Source: Bog-473 sp963777485
Lineage (GTDB): Bacteria; Actinomycetota; Acidimicrobiia; Acidimicrobiales; RAAP-2
DNA: 64,000 nt
Assembly: GCA_963777485.1 (NCBI GenBank)
Contig: CAVZQP010000002.1
Location: 124,001 to 188,000 of the forward strand
Direction: 5' to 3'
Shown here: one piece after another, positions 1-6,841 of the stretch
How positions within the stretch are numbered: the stretch's first letter is position 1
Layout of the letters: every line of letters starts with the position of its first letter
Made by a program: the position numbers and the translations under genes
The notes under the pieces: generated by a model
What the model was told of the DNA's origin: nothing
Databases searched by the model: none
Seen by the model: the letters and a program-made list of their open reading frames with translations, nothing else

Positions 1-579
1 TGCCCCTTTCACCATCGTGCCCGCGGTAGGTCGCTGAACAATTACCGTCCCGATCGGTACCGTCCCGATCGGCTGAATACCTGGGGCATAGCTGACTCTG
101 TAGGCGAGGCCGCTGCTCGCCAGGGCCTGGACGGCGAGGTTGAGTTGCTCCCCGGTGATTCCTGGAACGCTGACGTCCGCGGCTTGGTAGCTGGTGGAGC
201 TATTGGAAGGTGGAAGCACGTTGCTCGTCGTTGGACTCTCTCCGGACGAGAATGCCCCTAGAGCGGCGGGGATACCGATCCCGAGCCCCACGAGCCCGAC
301 AGCGAACGCGCCGGCGAGCAAGACGGGCACCCGGGCTCGCCGCTGCCTCGAACCTGTCTCCGCTTTCGCTTCGCTGGCGATCTCCTCGGGCGGGCCGAGT
401 CGCTCGAGGATTTCACGCACGGAGGCCTCGGTTTGTTTGGGCAGGGCAGCGCGAGCACTGGCTATGTGCTCCGAGACCTGTTCGACGATCTGGGTACGAT
501 CGCCCGACGGCAATCCGGACAGTGCAACCTTGAGTCGAGCCATGTACTCGGCACAGATGGCATCGAGATCGTCGCTCAT
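1..579 (-). CDS. HAAS-domain membrane protein with extracellular PASTA domain (3' end cut by window)
   Basis: This reading frame runs off the left edge of the window (193 codons seen). Residues ~1-60 match the HAAS/DUF1700-type cytoplasmic helical domain that usually follows PadR regulators (EASVREILERLGPPEEIASE). A membrane segment follows (LLAGAFAVGLVGLGIGIPAA), then a short linker and a PASTA domain (VPGITGEQLNLAVQALASSG, ending in the typical GTVIVQRPTAGTMV). PASTA domains normally bind peptidoglycan or beta-lactams outside the cell, so this is probably an envelope sensor or scaffold. ATG at 579 has a GGGGAGG ribosome site and lies 12 bp after the PadR gene, so the two are co-transcribed. 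The HAAS plus PASTA combination is unusual. A 15-bp tandem repeat inserts PIGTV into the PASTA loop. Confidence 0.8.
   Translation of the reverse strand, partial: MSDDLDAICAEYMARLKVALSGLPSGDRTQIVEQVSEHIASARAALPKQTEASVREILERLGPPEEIASEAKAETGSRQRRARVPVLLAGAFAVGLVGLGIGIPAALGAFSSGESPTTSNVLPPSNSSTSYQAADVSVPGITGEQLNLAVQALASSGLAYRVSYAPGIQPIGTVPIGTVIVQRPTAGTMVKGA
44..73. repeat. 15-bp tandem repeat inside the PASTA coding region
   Basis: ACCGTCCCGATCGGT is followed directly by a copy with one mismatch. On the reverse strand this encodes PIGTV-PIGTV, so the reading frame is kept and the PASTA loop is five residues longer. Confidence 0.8.
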
Positions 580-591
580 CTTCGCCTCCCC

Positions 592-903
592 TTAATCCAA
601 CAGTGCGTCGACCGTGGTGCGAAATCGCTCCCACTGGGCACTAAACGACTTGAGGGCCGCCCGCCCGTCCTTGGTGATCCGGAAGTAGCGCCTCGGGGGG
701 CCGTTCGGAGACTCCTCCCACGTGGTGTCGACTAGGCCCTCGCGGCGAAGCCGTGTGAGCAGCGGATACACGGTCCCCTCGCTCGTGACCAGTCCGTCGG
801 CTTCGGCCAGAGCCCGGGCGAGCTCAAGGCCGTAGCGGTCCTGCTCCCGCAACAGTGCCAAGACGCAGTACTCGATTGCCCCTCGGCGCATCTGCGCCAA
901 CAT
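592..903 (-). CDS. PadR family transcriptional regulator
   Basis: This 103-residue protein is a typical short PadR regulator: a winged helix-turn-helix (YCVLALLREQDRYGLELARA; SEGTVYPLLTRLRREGLV) followed by the beta-wing (PPRRYFRITKDGRAAL) and a short C-terminal helix. PadR proteins bind DNA as dimers and usually repress their own operon until a ligand is bound. It is the first gene of a two-gene unit with the HAAS-PASTA protein, a pairing seen very often for PadR plus HAAS. The palindrome at 920-942 sits 17 bp upstream of the start and is the likely operator. The start at 903 lacks a clear ribosome site, so a leaderless transcript is possible. Confidence 0.9.
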   Translation of the reverse strand: MLAQMRRGAIEYCVLALLREQDRYGLELARALAEADGLVTSEGTVYPLLTRLRREGLVDTTWEESPNGPPRRYFRITKDGRAALKSFSAQWERFRTTVDALLD

Positions 904-919
904 CTTGTCGGTATTGCTG

Positions 920-942
920 GGTACTATGTACTACACGGTACC
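920..942. promoter_or_regulatory. Candidate PadR operator (23-bp imperfect palindrome)
   Basis: GGTAC (920-924) pairs with GTACC (938-942), and the centre TGTA-C-TACA (927-935) is also symmetric. Only two base pairs of the 23-bp dyad fail to match. It lies just upstream of the PadR start, where a dimeric autorepressor would bind. That PadR binds here is inferred from position and symmetry. Confidence 0.55.
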
Positions 943-1059
943 ACCGAAAAGCGCTTGGCGTAGGGGCAATCTGTCCAACACTGCGACCGCGTTCCGGCGA
1001 TCGGGTGCAGGTCGAAGACGTGCCGAACCGATTCGGGTGATCTGCGTCATCATTGACTG

Positions 1060-1785
1060 ATGAGGTACCTCCCAAGGCTCGTGGGCCTTCCGGGATTGGT
1101 CACCCTCGCAATGATCACCGTCCTCGTGCCACAGGCGGCTGGTGCGCGGGCCAACGGCCTCTCGTTGCAGCCTCAACCTGGTTCCCCTTCGGAGACACAG
1201 CTTGCGAGACCGGTGAATGTGACCCGTACTGGTACCGCGACCATCGACCTGGGGCCAGCCCCACGAGGAGCAAACGCCATATCGCTCACGCTGACCGGTT
1301 TGAGCGTCGGCACGTTTCGGTTCCCCGACAACTCAAGCCAAAGCTGTTCGCCGAGCGATCTCAGTCGAGCTAATCCCGAAGGTTGTCAAGGCGGCAACGT
1401 GGTTCCACTTCAAGCAGGTCAACACACGGTGACGATCACCACGACTGCCAACGCTTCGTGGAGACTTCGAGCAACTTATGTCCACCAGGTGATTACCGCC
1501 TGGAAGATTAATGCGCACGGGCAAACCTACGGTGTGCCCAACAAAAAGGGTCTTCCGGACCTCGTTGCAGTGGAGTTCGACTGAGGACGGCGCTCGGGTT
1601 ACGTGACGTTGACAGACTTTCTCTGCCCAAAGGCGGTCGCCGGGGAAGACTTCTCGATCCCGGTCTACGAGAGCAACGGGACCACCAAGATTGGAACCTT
1701 CATCGTCGGCAATCAGGGTCCGGGGATTCGCACCGTGCCAGTGTCCTCCCTGAACTGTCCGAGAGTTGGGGCCTTCGGTGGTTGA
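1060..1785 (+). pseudogene. Secreted protein gene interrupted by an in-frame TGA
   Basis: The frame opens with a signal peptide (LVTLAMITVLVPQAAGARA) and encodes 174 residues to a TGA at 1582-1584. The same frame then stays open for another 66 codons to 1785. The two halves read as one continuous protein: before the stop is NGQTYGVPNKKGLPDLVAVE, and after it GRRSGYVTLTDF then FSIPVYESNGTTKIGTFIV. This resembles actinobacterial secreted proteins that carry 'GQTYG...PDL...GYV...IPVY...G.T.IG.F' as one C-terminal module. The second half has no own ribosome site. A nonsense mutation, sequencing error or stop read-through are all possible; function is unknown. Confidence 0.7.
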
Positions 1786-1827
1786 GGATCATCTCCGATC
1801 CGGCGTTCTGGGCGACCCGTCATCGAG

Positions 1828-3015
1828 TTACATGGGAGTGAAACCTGCAAAGCACAAGGCGGGTCCAATCGCTATGGCAATCGTTGCCGAGGAGCCAATC
1901 GGCGCCGTAGTGATGTTGACCATGATGCTGGCGTTTCCGCTTGCATCAGTTGAGAAACCACCCACATACGCAGTGGTGGTCGAATAAACCTTGGCTAGGA
2001 GGACCTGATAGTTCGGGACATTCGAGGTGATGGTCACCGTCTCTCCCATGTACTCCTTGGGCGTCGTAGAGGAAAGTGACACCGAGCACGACGGAACAGC
2101 CCCTGCGGGTTGCGTGGTGGCAGGGGGCTCTACCGCGGAACCGTAGAAGGCCGAGCCATACGTAAACATCCCGCCGTCGGTGGCGACGAACCGGTACCCA
2201 CCGCCGGACGGCGCCGCTTCCATACCGGTAATCGGGCGGTTCAGCGTGATGCTTCCCGTCGATCCCAAGAATGGTGCGTCATAGGCGAAGATTCCGCCGT
2301 CGGAAGCCACGAGCCAGTAGCCACCCGTCGCCTGATCGACGGCCATTCCGACGACCGGCTTGTTCAGATGCATCGAACCGGTCGAGCCGTAGAACGGGGC
2401 GTTGTAGGCGAAGATCCCACCGTCGGCGGCCACCATCCAGTAGCCGGCGCCGTTGCCCGAAGCTGTCATCCCGACGATCGGCTGGTTGAGCCGAATCGAG
2501 CCCGTGGATCCGTAAAAGGGCGCATCAAAAGCGAAGATGCCTCCGTCAGCGGCGAAGAGCCAGTAGCCGCCCGTACTGGGATCAACGGCAATGCCGACGA
2601 TCGGCTTGTTCAACGGTTGGCCGCCCATGGATCCATGGAATGGGGCATTCCCGTAGGCAAAAATTCCACCGTCGGATGCCACCAGGTAGTAGCCATCATC
2701 GTTCGGAGTCGCAGCGAATCCAACGATGGGAAAGTTGTGATCGGTGTCGGCATCTCCGAGATAAGGGGCGTCGCCACAGGCGATCACCGCGCCGTAGTTC
2801 GTAGCAATCCAGTAGCCACCGTCATCCTTTGTGGCTTCCATGCCGATGACCGATCCGCTCGGGACAACCCCGCTACACGACGATGCGCTGCTATGCGGTG
2901 CAGACGCTCCCGCCCTTCCGGACGCGTCAAAGATGACCGTGCCAGCAACGCCCGCCGCGACGATCGCAGCGGCAAAGACACACCTGAAAACCCGCCACCT
3001 GCTCAACAGGTTCAC
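1828..3015 (-). CDS. Secreted protein with ~42-residue GYWLVAxDGG repeats
   Basis: This 395-residue protein starts at GTG (3015) after GAAGGCGGG. It has an N-terminal signal segment (VFAAAIVAAGVAGTVIFDAS), then about six tandem repeats of the form 'PIVGMAVDxxTGGYWLVAxDGGIFAYDAPFYGSTGSxxLN'. The last ~95 residues form a separate module with a beta-sandwich-like composition (CSVSLSSTTPKEYMGETVTI). Such repeats are common in secreted proteins of Acidimicrobiia-like actinobacteria and probably fold as a beta-propeller or solenoid; the precise role is unknown. A second member of the family is at 31768-33279, and both lie next to tRNA-derived scars. Confidence 0.85.
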   Translation of the reverse strand: MNLLSRWRVFRCVFAAAIVAAGVAGTVIFDASGRAGASAPHSSASSCSGVVPSGSVIGMEATKDDGGYWIATNYGAVIACGDAPYLGDADTDHNFPIVGFAATPNDDGYYLVASDGGIFAYGNAPFHGSMGGQPLNKPIVGIAVDPSTGGYWLFAADGGIFAFDAPFYGSTGSIRLNQPIVGMTASGNGAGYWMVAADGGIFAYNAPFYGSTGSMHLNKPVVGMAVDQATGGYWLVASDGGIFAYDAPFLGSTGSITLNRPITGMEAAPSGGGYRFVATDGGMFTYGSAFYGSAVEPPATTQPAGAVPSCSVSLSSTTPKEYMGETVTITSNVPNYQVLLAKVYSTTTAYVGGFSTDASGNASIMVNITTAPIGSSATIAIAIGPALCFAGFTPM

Positions 3016-3290
3016 CCCGCCTTCCCTTCGCTAGAGCGGTTTCATTTCTATCGGATCTGGTGAGCCTCTGGGAAGGAACTTTTGCCTTCAACGGCCATTG
3101 AGACCGTGAAGAAAGTCGTCGGCCTACAACGCGTGTAGCCGACTAAAGGGGATACTGAGGGCCGCTTCATCACCCGGCCAAACCGAGTCGCAACAACCAA
3201 CAACAGGGCGATGATCGGAAGCCCGAGGCCGCTTAGTTGTAGCGTCGCATAACAGTGGATTGGGATCTGCAGCACCGGAGGTCATCGCTT

Positions 3291-3440
3291 GTGATCCGGT
3301 TGCTGCTGGCAGTTTGGATAGCCGTGCTCGTCGTCTTTCTCTGCTCTACGGGACGCTGGTGGGGCCTGGTATTCGTTGTTCCCCTGGTCCTTGACTTGTA
3401 CCTGCTCCGTTGGATCTTGGTGGCCGGCTCCAGCCGATAG
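3291..3440 (+). CDS. Small two-helix membrane protein
   Basis: The start chosen is GTG at 3291, eight bases after GGAGGT (3277-3282), giving 49 residues. The protein is almost entirely two hydrophobic helices (RLLLAVWIAVLVVFLCSTGR and WWGLVFVVPLVLDLYLLRWI) with a short charged tail. An in-frame ATG at 3255 would add 12 residues but has no ribosome site. I do not recognise a family. The good ribosome site and clean hydrophobic pattern support a real gene, but its size leaves doubt. Confidence 0.5.
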   Translation: MIRLLLAVWIAVLVVFLCSTGRWWGLVFVVPLVLDLYLLRWILVAGSSR

Positions 3441-3502
3441 CCCAGGGCCGGCGTACGGAGATACCTGTCCCCCGTCCTAGTCCAAGAACGAGTCTCGATG
3501 CG

Positions 3503-4090
3503 TCATGACATGGTGATGTCGGCCCTCGAGGCTGCAATCGAACCCACGAGTTGTACTTCCTTGGGATCGAGCGGTTGTCCTACGGCGATGAACTCGACGA
3601 CGCCGCAACTGCGGGACTTCCGGAAAAGGACAAGATCTTCGTTCACGGCTGAGCCGTTGACCTTCAGTTTGAACGAAAAAGCTTGCGATTGATCTCCGAT
3701 CCTTGATAACCCCAGCCTCTTCCCAGTTCCGGTGATTTGCAAGTGATTCACGGGTCGAATGGATCGGCAAGCCGAATACTGTTCGTCCAGCTCGCGGTAG
3801 GTCGATCGGGCCGAATCGGACGTCGCGAGCGCCTCAGTAATGGTCAATGGATTGGACCGGAATCCGATCGTCACATGACGTCCACTGTTCTTTGGAAGAT
3901 TCAGCCCCGAACAGAGTTGTGGTGTGAGGGGTGGACTGATGACCTGGAACCCAGCGGGTAGGTCCGACACATTTAATGTCTTGGCGCTATCCGTGGTGAC
4001 ACTGCCCGACGCACACGAGACACCAACCGAGAAGCTGAGAAGCCCCGAGAGAACCATCCCGCCCACCAAAGTCCGCAACACGGTCGACAT
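3503..4090 (-). CDS. Secreted or lipid-anchored protein of unknown function
   Basis: The ATG at 4090 gives a 195-residue protein beginning with a signal sequence (VLRTLVGGMVLSGLLSFSVG) that ends near SVGVSC-ASG, which could be a weak lipobox. The mature part contains four more cysteines and alternating polar and hydrophobic segments (FQVISPPLTPQLCSGLNLPK, CGVVEFIAVGQPLDPKEVQL), similar in style to actinobacterial extracellular sensor-type lipoproteins. An upstream in-frame ATG at 4135 is possible, but the region between shows no signal-like sequence. No catalytic motif is visible. Confidence 0.6.
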   Translation of the reverse strand: MSTVLRTLVGGMVLSGLLSFSVGVSCASGSVTTDSAKTLNVSDLPAGFQVISPPLTPQLCSGLNLPKNSGRHVTIGFRSNPLTITEALATSDSARSTYRELDEQYSACRSIRPVNHLQITGTGKRLGLSRIGDQSQAFSFKLKVNGSAVNEDLVLFRKSRSCGVVEFIAVGQPLDPKEVQLVGSIAASRADITMS

Positions 4091-4166
4091 AATGCCGCGG
4101 ATTAGCCCGAAAGTGCCGTTAGGTGACGTTCCCATAAGTCCGGAAGCGGAACACGGTTGAGCCCGG

Positions 4167-4574
4167 CTATGCAGAGGAAGAGGGAATGATCCGAGGCCTG
4201 AGCCACTGAGCGACCCTCTCCTGATCCCAGTCGCCCGAGGCAATCGACAGAACTGCCTGCTCTGCTTCGTCGACTGAGGGATAGTCGCACCACTGCCAGT
4301 CGTTGACTTCGATAAATAGCCGGAGAGTCACCCAGGCTGCGCGCTTGTTGCCATCCGGCAGCGGATGATTCTTGGCCAGACGGACGACGAGGACTGCTGA
4401 CTTGTCGACAAAGTCCGGGTAGAGGTCCTGGTCGCCGAAGCCAGCGGCCGGTGCGTGCAGCGCTGAGTCGGCAAGGTCCAAGTTGGTTGCATTGAGGAGA
4501 GTGACGAGGTCGAGTCCGGTCACCTCGACGGCGAGGGCTAGATAGTCCTCGATATCGGGATAGCTGACGTTCAC
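4167..4574 (-). CDS. Doc-type Fic-domain toxin
   Basis: This 135-residue protein carries the Doc/Fic core motif as HPLPDGNKRAAW (family form HxFx[D/E]GNKR; here Phe is Leu). It also has the N-terminal helix pattern of Doc proteins (DIEDYLALAVEVTGLDL). Doc toxins phosphorylate elongation factor EF-Tu and stop translation. The start is GTG at 4574, overlapping the antitoxin stop by four bases (GTGA), so toxin translation depends on antitoxin translation. His, Asp, Gly, Asn and Arg of the motif are present, so the enzyme may be active. Confidence 0.88.
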   Translation of the reverse strand: MNVSYPDIEDYLALAVEVTGLDLVTLLNATNLDLADSALHAPAAGFGDQDLYPDFVDKSAVLVVRLAKNHPLPDGNKRAAWVTLRLFIEVNDWQWCDYPSVDEAEQAVLSIASGDWDQERVAQWLRPRIIPSSSA

Positions 4575-4780
4575 CGAGCGAGGCGTTCGAGCAACTCCCT
4601 GTCTTCCTCGATGATCTTGCGCACCCGAGCTTTGAACTTCGGATCCTTGCGACGCCTCTCGACGGCCTCGATCAGCGCCTGCTTCACCGTCTCGTTCATG
4701 CTCTGCCCCTCGGCACGAGCGAGGGCCTGGGCGTCCTCAGCCACGTCATTTGGGAGGCGGACCGTAAAGTTCTTCGGCAT
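4571..4780 (-). CDS. Ribbon-helix-helix-type antitoxin of the Doc toxin
   Basis: This 69-residue protein begins with KNFTVRLPNDVAEDAQALAR, a ribbon-helix-helix (Arc/MetJ-like) DNA-binding start, followed by a long charged helix (DPKFKARVRKIIEEDRELLE) that probably wraps the toxin. It lies directly upstream of the Doc gene with a four-base overlap, the normal toxin-antitoxin order. The better known Doc partner is Phd, which has a different fold, so the pairing is a less common variant. It probably represses its own promoter. Confidence 0.85.
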   Translation of the reverse strand: MPKNFTVRLPNDVAEDAQALARAEGQSMNETVKQALIEAVERRRKDPKFKARVRKIIEEDRELLERLAR

Positions 4781-4863
4781 GGTCCCATGCTACCACGCCA
4801 CCATGCGACCAACCCACTGCGCCCAAGCCGGTGAAGTCGCCTGCCGGCAACCAGTCCTCGAAA

Positions 4864-5370
4864 TCAGGTCTTGCGCCGGCGTTCTTCAGCCCGGCGTTGG
4901 GCCCGATTACGGCTTCGCTCGGCCGGCCACGTGTCTCGGTCAGCCTCCCAACTCTCCGGCAAGGCGGCGAGCTCGAGACGGACCTGGTCGATGTCGAAGG
5001 ACTCGCCTTTCGTCATTGACCCCCACACCTGGTCTGACATCACCGATGCCAGCATGTGCAGGATCTCGTGGCGATCGTGGCCCCCCGCAAGCAATCGTTC
5101 CGCGGTGCGCCACACCTCCGGGGGGTCGTCAGCCCAGATCTGATTCGCAACGATCTCGTGCATTGCGATGTGCAGCCGGGGGTTGATCACCTCGCTGCCG
5201 ACATGAAGGTCACGAGTGTCATTGAGAGCCCGTCTCATTTCAGGGTGCTCTGACTCGATCAGGATTCGGCGCTCGTCTTCGTCGGACGGATCGAGCATCG
5301 CCAGATCGATGCCATCGATCTGGCCGGAAGCGGGTGGGCAGACAAAGGCCCGTCGTTCGGCCTCGCTCAC
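4864..5370 (-). CDS. DUF1841-like protein
   Basis: The 168-residue protein contains the core 'NPRLHIAMHEIVANQIWADD' followed by PPEVWRTAERLLAGGHDRHE and a HEILHMLASVMSDQVWGSMT segment. This matches the helical DUF1841 pattern of a conserved histidine-rich start, a DxPP turn and a second HxxxH-type helix. The molecular function of the family is unknown. The C-terminus is rich in Arg and Glu. It sits alone between the toxin-antitoxin pair and the tRNA-Pro scar, so it may be carried by the same element. Confidence 0.7.
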   Translation of the reverse strand: MSEAERRAFVCPPASGQIDGIDLAMLDPSDEDERRILIESEHPEMRRALNDTRDLHVGSEVINPRLHIAMHEIVANQIWADDPPEVWRTAERLLAGGHDRHEILHMLASVMSDQVWGSMTKGESFDIDQVRLELAALPESWEADRDTWPAERSRNRAQRRAEERRRKT

Positions 5371-5638
5371 TCCTCGGACGGTAGTGCCAATCCTCGACCA
5401 ACCGACGCAGAGGTCAGGACAGTGCGGAAATTCACTCTTCCGCCGAATCTCATCGCGCTGCCGGCGAAGTTCACCCTGGGAGCCGGCCAGAATTTTGGCG
5501 CGGAAATGGCGCGGAACGAAACGAAACAGCGGTATTTGGCGGTATCGAACGGTAACGTGAAATAGGGTAAAAAGGGCCTTTGAAGTGGCAATTCAGAAGT
5601 TACAGCCTTGTGACTAGCAAGTCCGAAATTCGGCCAGA

Positions 5639-5685
5639 CTGCTTTCGGGACGCAGAGGTCCCCGGTTCAAATCCGGGCAGCCCGA
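5639..5685 (+). other. 3' half of a tRNA-Pro(CGG) gene, probable attachment-site scar
   Basis: The sequence contains the anticodon stem-loop (CTGC, loop TTCGGGA with anticodon CGG, then GCAG), the T arm CCCGG-TTCAAAT-CCGGG (5661-5677), the 3' acceptor strand CAGCCCG and discriminator A5685. The D arm and the 5' acceptor strand CGGGCTG are missing upstream, so this is not a working tRNA. Tyrosine integrases leave exactly such a 3' tRNA copy at the end of an inserted element. With the fragment on the plus strand, the element should lie to the left, towards position 1 and beyond. Confidence 0.75.
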
Positions 5686-5703
5686 CTCGACTGGCGAGGT
5701 GAC

Positions 5704-6105
5704 ATGATCACCGGCGCGGGTGCACCCGCGCTGCACATGATGGCGACTCCCGACGACACCGAGCCGACACGCCCTCTTCCGCGTGGTCCCCACAAGCTTC
5801 CGCGCGAAGAGGTGGAACGGTCGCAGCGCGACCGCATTCTGTGGGCCATGGCCGAGGTCTCGGCTGCAGAGGGTTATGCGAACGTGTCGGTGGCGGACGT
5901 GCTCGGCAGGGCCGGCTACTTCGGTGTCCATGACACGAGCAGCAATGTGATCGGCGAGGACGAGTACAACAGCCTCCCCGGTTACACGCAGCTGACGGTC
6001 ACCTTGAACACCGGCAGCAACAGCACCGTCGTCGTCTACGGCGGGCTGTGGGCACAGGGGGACACGTGGATGCAGATCGACGACGTCTCCCTGATGCCGA
6101 CGTGA
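5704..6105 (+). pseudogene. Chimeric ORF: TetR DNA-binding start fused to the tail of a secreted beta-sandwich protein
   Basis: A ribosome site (GAGGTG) precedes ATG at 5704. Residues ~30-71 are the N-terminal part of a TetR regulator (RDRILWAMAEVSAAEGYANV, SVADVLGRAG), which stops in the middle of the helix-turn-helix. From about residue 72 (position ~5914) the sequence switches to an unrelated beta-rich tail (YTQLTVTLNTGSNSTVVVYG, GDTWMQIDDVSLMPT) typical of the C-terminus of carbohydrate-binding-module-like domains. Neither half is complete, so neither function is expected. It lies 18 bp after the tRNA-Pro scar, which suggests a deletion or recombination junction. Confidence 0.7.
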
Positions 6106-6161
6106 ACAAGGCGTCGGGCTGAGGTGCTCGGCTCGTATCCGATCCGGAATTTGGATCGCCG

Positions 6162-6632
6162 CTAACCGCGAGCGAGCAGTTCGACCAGCGCGTCGAGGAA
6201 CACCACCTGGCCTTTGAGGAGCTTGCCTCGCGCCTGCTCCACGGTCATCCATTCGACACGGTCCACTTCGGGGAACTCGCGCACGGTCCCCGAGCCCCTG
6301 GGCCATTCGATCTCGAAGGTGTCGCTCGTGGTGTGGGTGACGTCGAGATCGCCCGCCAAGGCCCACGCGGTGACCCGCTTGCCGCTGGGCTGGCGGTGCT
6401 CCCCGAGAGCCACAGGTTCGCCGGCGGGCGGGTCGAGGCCGATCTCCTCTCGGAACTCGCGCCGGGCGGCGGCGAGGGCGTCGTCTGACGGTTCGTACTC
6501 GCCCTTCGGGATCGACCACGCTCCGGCGTCCTTCCGGGCCCAGAACGGCCCGCCGGGGTGTGCGAGCAGCACCTCGACGACGCCATCCTCCGATACCCGG
6601 TACAGCAGCAACCCTGCGCTCCTCGCGACCAT
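6162..6632 (-). CDS. NUDIX hydrolase
   Basis: The 156-residue protein has the NUDIX signature (GEYEPSDDA then AARREFREEIGLD, residues 44-67) with the metal-binding REFREE core intact. The start LLLYRVSEDGVVEVLLAHPG and the IPKG segment are typical of single-domain diadenosine polyphosphate/ADP-ribose-type NUDIX enzymes in actinobacteria. Substrate cannot be told from sequence alone. It is transcribed away from the LCP gene. Confidence 0.93.
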   Translation of the reverse strand: MVARSAGLLLYRVSEDGVVEVLLAHPGGPFWARKDAGAWSIPKGEYEPSDDALAAARREFREEIGLDPPAGEPVALGEHRQPSGKRVTAWALAGDLDVTHTTSDTFEIEWPRGSGTVREFPEVDRVEWMTVEQARGKLLKGQVVFLDALVELLARG

Positions 6633-6841
6633 GCCTCAAGTATGGAGAGGGCAGGGGATTCGAGGCCGCGGGAAGCGGTGCGAACGACGGTGGGATGGGT
6701 GGTCCTCCTTGACTGCCCCTTTGATGCCGTCCTCGCTAGGCTGGTTTCCCGTTCCGGCCGCCTTATCCGGAGCCGTCTCGGGGGCGCGGACGTCGACCAC
6801 CACCTGGACCAGAGGTCGTACGTCATTCTGAACACTGGATC

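Noticed and set aside
1582..1584. Selenocysteine at the in-frame TGA
   Set aside because: No Sec-type motif, no convincing insertion hairpin directly after the codon, and no selenium genes in the window; a mutation or read-through is simpler.
3048..3275. Reverse-strand 75-codon frame upstream of the first repeat protein
   Set aside because: No ribosome site and no conserved-looking sequence; overlaps the promoter region.
5614..6639. Long reverse-strand frame ending SGCPDLNRGPLRPESSLAEF
   Set aside because: The end is the complement of the tRNA-Pro fragment read as protein, and the rest overlaps the NUDIX gene in another frame.
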